Position numbers and translations under genes: made by a program. Below, one piece after another: positions 1-6,603 of a stretch of DNA of 9,247 nt. Numbering within the stretch: position 1 is the stretch's first letter; the number at the start of each line of letters is the position of its first letter. The DNA comes from Thiomargarita sp. Its GTDB lineage: Bacteria > Pseudomonadota > Gammaproteobacteria > Beggiatoales > Beggiatoaceae. The notes below the pieces were generated by a model that made no database searches, had not been told where the DNA came from, and was given only the letters and a program-made list of their open reading frames with translations. The stretch is from the NCBI GenBank assembly GCA_023144675.1, contig JAGLFE010000410.1, positions 1 to 9,247 on the forward strand, in the 5' to 3' direction.

Positions 1-523
1 TGCAATAATATTAATATTTTTTTCACGTTTTCCCTTACGACATCCAAATACTTTTTCTCCCTTTGGAGCCCAACCACAATCTCGGATTATATTAGGTTTG
101 ATGCCACATTCATCAATATAAACTAATTGTTTTTCATTAATTAAATCAATGGTTTGATTAAATTTTTTTGCTTCAATCTCATCTTGTTCCTCATAACGAA
201 ATGTTTTTTTTATAAGTTATTCCAAGTTTGGCTAAAGCCTTGCTTATAGCTGATTGGGTTACTTTAAATATTTTTGCATGTTCATGTTGAAACCAGTCTG
301 GATGCTCAAATACTTGTTTTTCCAAACTGAATAAGTTTATCTTGGTTGGTTGTTTGCCTGGAATTGGTTTTGGAGATAATTTTCCAGTTTCTTTGAATAT
401 TTTTACCCACTCTTTAATTGTATTATAGTGTATGCCAAATATCATACTTGCACTTCTCATGCTATTATTTTCTTTAATTACAAATTTTATTACGCTTTCT
501 CTTAAATCTTTGCTATAACTCAT
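1..523 (-). CDS. IS630-family transposase, N-terminal part, with a +1 frame break
   Basis: This is a cut-and-paste transposase with an N-terminal helix-turn-helix region followed by a DDE catalytic domain. The first frame (523 to 191, 110 residues) starts MSYSKDLRESVIKFV and carries the paired HTH region that binds the transposon ends. It stops at a TGA shortly after the DNA run A8 at 204-211. Dropping one A moves reading into a second open frame that continues TFRYEEQDEIEAKKF, reaches the first catalytic aspartate in YIDECG (codon 112-114), then GWAPKGE and GKREKNINIIA, and runs off the window at position 1. Both halves are clear IS630 family, so the break sits between the HTH and DDE domains. 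It could be expressed by frameshifting or transcriptional slippage, be inactive, or be a sequencing error. The ATG at 521-523 has no Shine-Dalgarno sequence. Confidence 0.85.
204..211 (-). other. A8 run at the transposase frame junction
   Basis: Eight A on the coding (minus) strand lie exactly where the transposase changes frame. With seven A the HTH frame reads straight into the DDE frame (TYKKTFRYEEQ). Runs of this length are known sites of RNA-polymerase slippage, and frameshifted expression has been described for some IS630-family members. Whether it happens here is inference. Confidence 0.5.
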
Positions 524-582
524 TTTTTATTACTATATAATTTTATTTTTATGGTATGGTTTTATAAGAATGTTACTATAAC

Positions 583-684
583 TTACGTCATATTTGCGTT
601 TTTATATTTTTCTGGATTATCAGTATCACTGTTTCCTGATATTAACTTTTGAAGAAGTTTCTGTTTTTTCATTTCATCCCCCAT
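583..684 (-). pseudogene. HicA-like toxin, N-terminal fragment
   Basis: This 33-codon reading frame begins MGDEMKKQKLLQKLISGNSD and ends at a TAA at 583-585. The KKQKLLQKLISGNSD stretch is like the beginning of one common group of HicA mRNA-interferase toxins, which normally continue through a hydrophobic helix to a glycine-serine-histidine motif. Here the likeness ends near residue 23 and the last ten residues look unrelated. That fits truncation by the adjoining insertion sequence, with the rest of the gene beyond the far end of the element, outside the window. A good ribosome binding site (AAGGA, 8 bases before the ATG) shows it was once a real gene start. The fragment lacks the catalytic part. 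The family call rests on about 15 residues recalled from memory, so it is moderate at best. Confidence 0.45.
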
Positions 685-887
685 AATTATTTTCCTTTTC
701 TGAAATTCACATATTTTTATCAAGCTTATCAGTTATCTAATATCTTATTGGCATATAATTAGCTAAAATATTACATTATTATTTATAATAATATTAAATA
801 CTAAATTATTGAAATAACTTGAAATTATTAAATTAATCAATAAATTATATTTAATAAGTTATTAACTTTTAACCTGAAATAAAAAAA
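685..887. promoter_or_regulatory. Divergent intergenic region upstream of glmM
   Basis: This gap of about 200 bp between divergent genes is very AT-rich and has no gene. For glmM, a candidate sigma-70 promoter is TTGAAA (819-824) with TAAATT (841-846), 16 bases apart; a second TTGAAA lies at 809-814. A perfect TATAAT at 754-759 has no convincing -35 partner. TTAATAA-G-TTATTAA at 851-865 is a perfect inverted repeat just before the gene and could be an operator or chance in such AT-rich DNA. No riboswitch-like structure is visible. Confidence 0.3.
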
Positions 888-2243
888 ATGAAACAACAAC
901 GTAAATATTTTGGTACTGATGGCATACGAGGTAAAGTTGGCATTTCACCTATTACACCAGATTTTGTTCTTAAACTAGGTTGGGCGATTGGTCGAATTTT
1001 AAGCAAAGGCTATCATAATAAAAATAAAGTACTTATTGGTAAAGATACTCGAATTTCTGGTTATATGTTTGAATCGGCATTAGAAGCAGGTTTATCTGCG
1101 GCAGGAATGGATATTCGCCTACTTGGTCCTATGCCTACACCAGCTATCGCTTATTTAACTAGAACTTTTCATGCAGCAGCAGGAATTGTTATCAGTGCAT
1201 CACACAACCATTTTGAAGATAATGGCATTAAAATATTCTCCGAACACGGCACAAAATTACCATATACAACTGAATTAGAAATTGAACAAGAAATAGATAA
1301 ACAAATGCAAACAGTTGAACCTATGCGTTTGGGTAAAGCAAAACGTATTGAAGATGCTACTGGACGCTATATTGAATTTTGTAAAAGCACCATTCCTTAT
1401 AATATATCTTTTGAAGGTTTAAAAATAGTTATTGACTGTGCGCATGGAGCAACTTATAATGTAGCACCTAATGTTTTTAGTGAATTAGGCGCAATGGTTA
1501 AAACTATTGGAACTCAACCGAATGGTTTTAATATCAATGCTGGTTACGGTTCAACTCAACCACAGGCTTTGCAAACCGCAGTTATTCATCATCATGCTGA
1601 TTTAGGTATTGCCTTAGATGGTGATGGCGATCGAGTTTTAATGGTTGATGCCAAAGGTGAATTAATAGATGGTGATGAATTACTATTTATTATTGCTCAA
1701 GCACGACATAAAGCTGGTGATTTACAAGGTAGTGTAATTGGTACCGTAATGAGTAATTTAGGTTTAGAACAAGCTCTAAAAAAACAAGATATTCCATTTA
1801 AAAGATCGGCAGTTGGTGATCGATATGTATTAAAAATGTTACAAGAAACAGGTAGCAATGTTGGGGGTGAATCATCTGGACATATTATTTGCTTAGATCG
1901 AACAACTACTGGAGATGGTATTATAACAGCGTTACAAGTACTTGTAACCAGTATTCAAACTGGATTGCCATTGCATATTTTAAAAAATGGCATGAAAAAA
2001 TATCCTCAACAGATGATTAATGTACCACTAAATTCTAATGAAATTGACGTAGTTTCCTTACCAGCAGTGCAAACAGCAGTTAAAGAAGCTGAAAATATTT
2101 TAGCTGAGAGAGGGCGAGTTTTATTACGTAAAAGTGGCACCGAACCATTGGTTAGAGTTATGGTAGAAGGTACAAATAAACAAGAAGTTGAAATGATTAC
2201 TCAAAAACTAGCCAATGTTGTAAAAATAGCAACTAATATTTAA
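888..2243 (+). CDS. glmM: Phosphoglucosamine mutase GlmM
   Basis: GlmM converts glucosamine-6-phosphate to glucosamine-1-phosphate in the cytoplasm, the step before GlmU makes UDP-GlcNAc for peptidoglycan and LPS. The 451 residues match the usual length of about 445. It opens with RKYFGTDGIRG (5-15), has the phosphorylated serine in ISASHN (Ser105), the magnesium loop DGDGDR (244-249), the sugar-binding GESSGH (327-332) and the C-terminal phosphate-binding RKSGTEPLVRVMVEG (414-428). Everything needed for catalysis is present. One oddity is that the proline that normally follows ASHN is histidine (residue 108, codon CAT). The ATG is preceded by seven A and no Shine-Dalgarno sequence. The usual gammaproteobacterial neighbours (ftsH, folP, secG) are absent, and the next gene starts 9 bp after the stop, suggesting a two-gene operon. 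Confidence 0.97.
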   Translation: MKQQRKYFGTDGIRGKVGISPITPDFVLKLGWAIGRILSKGYHNKNKVLIGKDTRISGYMFESALEAGLSAAGMDIRLLGPMPTPAIAYLTRTFHAAAGIVISASHNHFEDNGIKIFSEHGTKLPYTTELEIEQEIDKQMQTVEPMRLGKAKRIEDATGRYIEFCKSTIPYNISFEGLKIVIDCAHGATYNVAPNVFSELGAMVKTIGTQPNGFNINAGYGSTQPQALQTAVIHHHADLGIALDGDGDRVLMVDAKGELIDGDELLFIIAQARHKAGDLQGSVIGTVMSNLGLEQALKKQDIPFKRSAVGDRYVLKMLQETGSNVGGESSGHIICLDRTTTGDGIITALQVLVTSIQTGLPLHILKNGMKKYPQQMINVPLNSNEIDVVSLPAVQTAVKEAENILAERGRVLLRKSGTEPLVRVMVEGTNKQEVEMITQKLANVVKIATNI

Positions 2244-2252
2244 AATATCATT

Positions 2253-3554
2253 ATGAATAAATTTATTCAACAACTTGTTGATGATTTAAAAGAATTTTCT
2301 TCAGAATTACTTTTGCCAGGATTACATACAACCCAGCAAGTATCGACTGATATGGGAACAGTAGCTAGTACAACTGCTTTGCTTAAATCAATTGACTTTT
2401 TGACTGGTTTAATTCCTAAATTAGTTTTAGAATTGCGAACTATTGATAATACGCACAAAGTAATGATACATTATACCCATTCTCCTAAAAAAGCTAGTTT
2501 TTCTCATCGTGCTAGCGATTATCAATTGGGTTATGCTAAACGTTTATTGCCAGCGCGTTGGTTAAGTATTGTGCCAATTCCAGAAGTTGATGTTCGTCCA
2601 CTGCGTTGGGTATTGTATTTGCTTGATTTACAAAAGAATGCTTTAGACAAGGTATCTAAACGAACAATCAAATATATTGATGATTCTTTATTAACGCAAC
2701 AGGGTAACTCTAATTATGCTAAAAATGATCGGGCAACTTTATTGGAAATGCGGAATCGTTTAGATAAAGCCCATGAAAAATTAGTACATGGTCGTTCTAG
2801 TTTAATACGAGTAGTTGAGGACAAATTAGTACCTTCTTCTAACTTACCGCATCCATTTCCACGCTCATCTACTTGGTTAAAATTAAGAAGATTTGCCCAA
2901 CAACTAATTCAACCTAAAGAATATTTACCTGGTTTTTTACATAATTTACTACATGGCACTGTTGAAATTGCTGATACGCCTTATTTATATCAACGTTGGT
3001 GCGGGGTCAAATTATTATCTGGGTTTCAAAATTTAGGTTGGGTAACTTACGAAGATCCAACTGGGGCTTTATTTTTAGGTGGAAAAATTCGCTTATATAA
3101 AGCTGACGTTGAATTGAGTATTTGGGTGGAACCTAGATTATCATATAATAGTGTACATCCAAGTGGTTTTATGTGTAGAGACGTTACCGAAACTCATCCT
3201 GATTATTTAATCATAACGCCAGGTCCAAGTGGAATTGATGCCTTTATTTTAGATCCAACTACTACCGCTGATATTGGAATTCGGCAAGGTAAATCCAAAT
3301 ATTTAAGCACTGTTGAAGCAATAGCGATGGCAAATGTGGCTGGTATTCCTGTAGTGCGCAATCCACTTCGAGCTTGGTCAGCAGCTCCTTTACATACCCC
3401 ACATTGCGAGTTGGAAGATTCTGAAGGACGTACAGGTACAATTCCTATGCACCCTTTAAATTGGACTTCACAACCGCTTATGGGTTGGGTGCGGGATATT
3501 CATGATTATGCGTTGGCTTGGGGAACGGGGAAGATGTTGACGGATACGGTTTAA
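2253..3554 (+). CDS. Uncharacterised protein resembling DUF2357/PD-(D/E)XK nucleases
   Basis: This 433-residue protein has no signal peptide or membrane segment. The N-terminal half (about 1-230) contains the patch EVDVRPLRWVLYLLDLQ (111-127) and a charged helical stretch (155-190). The C-terminal half is laid out like the PD-(D/E)XK domain that follows DUF2357: a helix with YQRWCGVKLLSGFQNLGW (246-263), then HPDYLI (Asp317), then a strand FILDPT (Asp334). In active members the helix usually carries Glu and the strand ends Asp/Glu-x-Lys. Here those positions are Gln247 and Thr336, so the site looks degenerate unless Lys347 or Lys349 substitutes. The gene lies 9 bp after glmM with no Shine-Dalgarno sequence and is probably co-transcribed. 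The last 70 bases are unusually G-rich. The family link is from motif spacing recalled by eye; function is unknown. Confidence 0.5.
   Translation: MNKFIQQLVDDLKEFSSELLLPGLHTTQQVSTDMGTVASTTALLKSIDFLTGLIPKLVLELRTIDNTHKVMIHYTHSPKKASFSHRASDYQLGYAKRLLPARWLSIVPIPEVDVRPLRWVLYLLDLQKNALDKVSKRTIKYIDDSLLTQQGNSNYAKNDRATLLEMRNRLDKAHEKLVHGRSSLIRVVEDKLVPSSNLPHPFPRSSTWLKLRRFAQQLIQPKEYLPGFLHNLLHGTVEIADTPYLYQRWCGVKLLSGFQNLGWVTYEDPTGALFLGGKIRLYKADVELSIWVEPRLSYNSVHPSGFMCRDVTETHPDYLIITPGPSGIDAFILDPTTTADIGIRQGKSKYLSTVEAIAMANVAGIPVVRNPLRAWSAAPLHTPHCELEDSEGRTGTIPMHPLNWTSQPLMGWVRDIHDYALAWGTGKMLTDTV
3482..3530 (+). other. Cluster of five G-tracts at the end of the gene
   Basis: Five runs of three or four G lie within 49 bases of the coding strand (3482-3484, 3487-3489, 3493-3495, 3520-3523, 3527-3530), just before the stop at 3552-3554. 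The surrounding DNA is AT-rich, so this stands out. The first three tracts have loops of 2 and 3 bases; the gap to the fourth is 24 bases, longer than in a classical G-quadruplex. Confidence 0.4.
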
Positions 3555-3581
3555 ATTTAATAAATAGTAACTATCAATGCG

Positions 3582-3755
3582 TAACTCCTAATTAGTAGGC
3601 ATATAATATGCATTATTTAAATAATTGAAATGCGAATTAAGAGTTAAAATAAATGCAATTAAATCAATAAGTTAAAATTGCACAAAAATAATTTTAATTT
3701 TTAATTTATTTTAATTTACAATAAATTAAATATCTTAGGTTTTTAACTCTTAATT
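3582..3755. repeat. Intergenic palindrome cluster with a 15-bp inverted repeat
   Basis: The gene-free stretch 3555-3798 is built from related inverted sequences. AATTAAGAGTTAAAA (3635-3649) is exactly inverted at 3741-3755, with a weaker match extending outward. A third, near-identical copy of the core, TAACTCCTAATT, starts at 3582 in the same direction as the 3741 copy. Between the first two copies lie two more perfect palindromes, GCATATAATATGC (3599-3611) and ATTATTTAAATAAT (3612-3625). This could be a decayed miniature mobile element, a folded transcript between the genes, or operator sites for the LRR gene. AT-richness raises the chance background, but a perfect 15-bp pair 121 bp across is more than I would expect by accident. 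Confidence 0.5.
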
Positions 3756-3798
3756 GGTATTTGAAATAATCATTCCTTAATAAAAAGGTCAAACTATT

Positions 3799-6423
3799 AT
3801 GCAAACATCTATAAAACGCTTATATTTACCATTTAATACTAAAATTATTTATAATTCATTGTTTTTATTTGGAATTTTGTCAATTGGTAATTTCGTTCAA
3901 GCAGCTACAGATTGTGCAAGTGTAACTGAAATACCAGCGGTTGAATGTACTACTTTAGTTAATTTTTATAATAATACTTCTGGTTGGTCTCAAAGTTATA
4001 ATTGGAATCAAGATAATACTCCTTGTAGCTGGGAAGGTGTTAAGTGCGAAGCTGGCAATGTAATCAGCTTGAATCTAGCCAATGCTCCTCTTAGTGGTTC
4101 TATTCCAAGTGAATTATCTAATTTATCTAAATTGCAAACTCTTGATTTAAGAGGTAGTTTATGGGGTTTAGCTAGATTAACTGGTTCAATTCCTAGCAGT
4201 TTAGGCAACTTGGTTGACCTACAGGAACTTAATTTAAGTTTTAATGAATTAACAGGTGCTATTCCTCCAGAATTTGGAAATTTAACTAATTTGCAAAAAC
4301 TGATTTTATCAAGTAACAAACTAAGTTCTTCCATTCCAACTGAACTATCTAATTTAGTTAATTTACAGTTATTGCAATTGAATCATAATGAACTAACTGG
4401 CTCAATTCCTACAGAACTAGGCAATTTAATCCAATTAAAAATTTTATTCCTACAATACAATAAATTATCCAATTCAATTCCAACTAATTTAGGCAATTTA
4501 ACCAAATTAGAAACTTTATATTTGGATCATAATTTATTAACTGGTGTTATTCCTAGTGAATTAGGTAATTTAAGTATATTAAAAGACCTCGACTTGCAAT
4601 TCAACCAATTAAACGGTTCTATTCCCAATGAATTAAGTAATTTAAGCCAATTGGATACTCTTTTTCTATCTAATAATCTGCTAACTGGTGTGATTCCTAC
4701 AGGATTGAGTACCGCCAGCAGTTTAAATTTACAAGTAGAAAATAACCAACTTACTTTTGAATCAGCGGTTAATTGCGATGAACAAACAGATGTTCCTGTT
4801 ACAGAATGTGTTGCGTTGGTGGCATTGTATAATAATACTTCTAATTGGTTATCTAATTTTGACTATTATTCTAGTTGGAGTGAATTAACTGAACCATGTA
4901 GTTGGAAAGGTATTAGTTGTCAAAATGGGCATATAACTGCATTAAATTTAGATAATCTCCATTTAACTGGTTCAATTCCCAATGAAATAGGCGATTTAAC
5001 TCAGTTGCAATCACTAATTTTAAGTGGAAGTATTTTAACAAATGATAAATTAACTGGATTTATTCCCGCACAATTAGGAAATTTAACTCAATTACAGCAT
5101 CTTGATTTAAGTTATAATAATTTTGACGGTTATATTCCAAAAGAATTAGGCAATTTAACTGCATTAAAGATATTAAATTTAAGTCTAAATAATTTAAACG
5201 GTTCGATTCCGATTGAACTCATTAAATTAAGTAATTTACAAGAACTATATTTACCCGGAAACCAATTAAGCGGAATTATTCCCACAGAATTTAACCAATT
5301 AAATAATTTGCAACAATTAAATCTTGTTGGCAATTATTCGACACTATGTGCGGCTGATGGCGTTGTGGATTTTTTAGGAAAATTTTCTACACCTAATAAT
5401 ATTTCAGCTTGTTCAAGTTTGAATCAAGGTTCTTTGCCCCCAAGTGTTTGTATTAGCGGCTTACCTATTTCATGCAATGCTGGTGGTGGTACTATTAATG
5501 AAACATTGGTTGGACAAAACATTCAATTATCTAATGCCACGATACAAGGACAACTTACTAATAAAGGGCGAGTTTCAAATATCACCATTTCAAACAATGG
5601 TAGTATTTCTGGAGGTATTGCAAGTGGATATGTGAAAGTAGCTGGTCATTTTACCGATTTCGATTTTCTGGGTAATACCGTAACTGGAATTAATGAAAAT
5701 GGCGATATTGTAGGTACAATTGGGGGAAATATTACCAATAATAGCCAAATTTCTGGATGTATTGAAAATATTTTATTAGCTGCAAATACTTTTATTTATG
5801 GTGGCTGTCTGAAGGGTGAAATAACAGGCGATGTTGATGAACCTGCATTCCTAGAAAATGTAATCATTAAAAAGGAAACTATACTTGATAATGTTATTTT
5901 GGGTAAAGAAGTTGAATTGCATCCTGACGCTATTTTAAAATCAGTGCAACAATTTTCCCAAGCAAGTATAATAGATGTTTCGGGAAATATAACCCACGAT
6001 ATAAGTAATAATTATACTCTAAACTATGTTCGTTCGCAAACAACTAAACATTATGATGGTGATACAATTTCTCAAGCTGAAGCAGTAGCACTTGAAATTA
6101 AATTACAATTATTTCCTCAACTAGAAGATATTGAAAAAGAAGCTCATGTAGTTACAGGAGTGATTTTAAAAAATCTGAATGGTTTAACTTCCACTTTTCA
6201 ACAACAAGCTGATGGTAGTTGGATAGAATGGGATGGTATTTTTAATAATTTGCAAGCAGGTAAACAGGTTAGCTTGACAGAAAATATGGACATTCCTATT
6301 TATGAAGGCAGTTTGGAAACTTTAACTGGTGAAGAAATATCTGTATTTGTGGGTTATCGTTTAGTTGACGAACAAATTATGATACTTAATATTAAAAATC
6401 CAATTCATTTCTTTATTGAATGA
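3799..6423 (+). CDS. Secreted leucine-rich-repeat protein with beta-helix C-terminal region
   Basis: The 874-residue protein starts with basic residues and a hydrophobic core (about 16-34) ending FVQA-A, a Sec signal peptide cut near residue 35. Two similar modules follow. Each has a cysteine-bearing cap of the plant LRRNT-2 type (about 39-83 and 326-374, with YNNTS and CSWxG near its end), then plant-type 24-residue repeats of the pattern LxxLxLxxNxLTGSIPxELGNL: nine at 88-308 and five at 379-503. From about 548 to 725 the sequence becomes short strand-turn repeats rich in Asn, Gly and Ile, like a right-handed beta-helix. Residues 726-874 look like a globular beta-rich end with VFVGYRL. No anchor or sorting motif is visible. 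Such LRRs usually bind protein or glycan, so a surface or adhesion role is plausible but unproven. AAGG lies 10 bases before the ATG. Confidence 0.9.
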   Translation: MQTSIKRLYLPFNTKIIYNSLFLFGILSIGNFVQAATDCASVTEIPAVECTTLVNFYNNTSGWSQSYNWNQDNTPCSWEGVKCEAGNVISLNLANAPLSGSIPSELSNLSKLQTLDLRGSLWGLARLTGSIPSSLGNLVDLQELNLSFNELTGAIPPEFGNLTNLQKLILSSNKLSSSIPTELSNLVNLQLLQLNHNELTGSIPTELGNLIQLKILFLQYNKLSNSIPTNLGNLTKLETLYLDHNLLTGVIPSELGNLSILKDLDLQFNQLNGSIPNELSNLSQLDTLFLSNNLLTGVIPTGLSTASSLNLQVENNQLTFESAVNCDEQTDVPVTECVALVALYNNTSNWLSNFDYYSSWSELTEPCSWKGISCQNGHITALNLDNLHLTGSIPNEIGDLTQLQSLILSGSILTNDKLTGFIPAQLGNLTQLQHLDLSYNNFDGYIPKELGNLTALKILNLSLNNLNGSIPIELIKLSNLQELYLPGNQLSGIIPTEFNQLNNLQQLNLVGNYSTLCAADGVVDFLGKFSTPNNISACSSLNQGSLPPSVCISGLPISCNAGGGTINETLVGQNIQLSNATIQGQLTNKGRVSNITISNNGSISGGIASGYVKVAGHFTDFDFLGNTVTGINENGDIVGTIGGNITNNSQISGCIENILLAANTFIYGGCLKGEITGDVDEPAFLENVIIKKETILDNVILGKEVELHPDAILKSVQQFSQASIIDVSGNITHDISNNYTLNYVRSQTTKHYDGDTISQAEAVALEIKLQLFPQLEDIEKEAHVVTGVILKNLNGLTSTFQQQADGSWIEWDGIFNNLQAGKQVSLTENMDIPIYEGSLETLTGEEISVFVGYRLVDEQIMILNIKNPIHFFIE
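4060..4722 (+). repeat. LRR array 1 (nine repeats)
   Basis: Protein residues 88-308. Eight repeats are exactly 24 residues (72 bp); the second is 29 residues because of an extra stretch around RGSLWGLAR (118-126). The DNA copies have diverged but keep the period, so unequal recombination could still change the copy number. Confidence 0.9.
4933..5307 (+). repeat. LRR array 2 (five repeats)
   Basis: Protein residues 379-503, again 24-residue repeats except that the second is 29 residues (extra stretch around SGSILTNDK, 409-417). The irregular repeat is in the same position as in array 1. A partial sixth repeat (LQQLNLVGN) leads into a cysteine-containing end cap at about 510-540. Confidence 0.9.
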
Positions 6424-6538
6424 ATGTAATTTATAAATTGCTATTTTACTCAATTTTTTGTTAAATTATTGATTATATAGCTAAATAAGTATAAAAAATT
6501 ATCCAATTACTCTTTTTTAATTAGAGTTATAACTTTTA

Positions 6539-6570
6539 TTGTAATTAAATTATTCTAGTTCTGCTATATT
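6539..6570 (+). promoter_or_regulatory. Candidate glnS promoter (extended -10)
   Basis: TATATT at 6565-6570 is preceded by TG plus one base (6562-6564), an extended -10 element. TTGTAA at 6539-6544 is a possible -35 but 20 bases away, which an extended -10 can tolerate. Transcription would start near 6577, about 27 bases before the glnS ATG. The rest of the 180-bp gap after the LRR gene is AT-rich; a 12-bp palindrome AATTTATAAATT just after the LRR stop is too weak to call a terminator. Confidence 0.35.
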
Positions 6571-6603
6571 GAACTAAATTTTTTAACTTACAATAAATTA
6601 CTT

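Larger units (their letters stand above)
1..617 (-). mobile_element. IS630-family insertion sequence, 5' part only
   Basis: This is the transposase-start end of an IS630/Tc1-mariner-type element, running off the left edge. The family is recognised from the transposase (separate entry). The outer end is not resolved. It must lie upstream of the transposase start at 523, and the neighbouring HicA-like fragment stops resembling its family near position 617, so I place the boundary about there. IS630 elements insert at TA and duplicate it; a TA at 618-619 is one candidate. A short inverted repeat, GTTA-CTA-TAAC, at 572-582 may be part of the subterminal end. The other end is outside the window, so the terminal inverted repeat cannot be matched. 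Confidence 0.7.

Noticed and set aside
685..887. A glucosamine-sensing ribozyme or riboswitch upstream of glmM
   Set aside because: That element belongs to glmS in Gram-positive bacteria, and this gap is featureless AT-rich DNA with no comparable structure.
4008..4334. Open frame of 108 codons on the minus strand inside the LRR gene
   Set aside because: Shadow of the 72-bp repeat periodicity; its protein is just the antisense of the LRRs. The same applies to the minus-strand frame at 5130-5333.
4060..4722. CRISPR-like periodic repeats
   Set aside because: The 72-bp period is coding, with diverged repeats and no unique spacers.
4060..5307. Plant or other eukaryotic contamination suggested by the plant-type LRRs
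   Set aside because: The gene is intronless, has a bacterial signal peptide, and sits between bacterial glmM and glnS. Such LRRs are known in bacteria.
5444..5635. Plus-strand 63-codon frame inside the LRR gene
   Set aside because: Overlaps a clearly coding frame, has no ribosome binding site, and no recognisable protein features beyond chance hydrophobicity.
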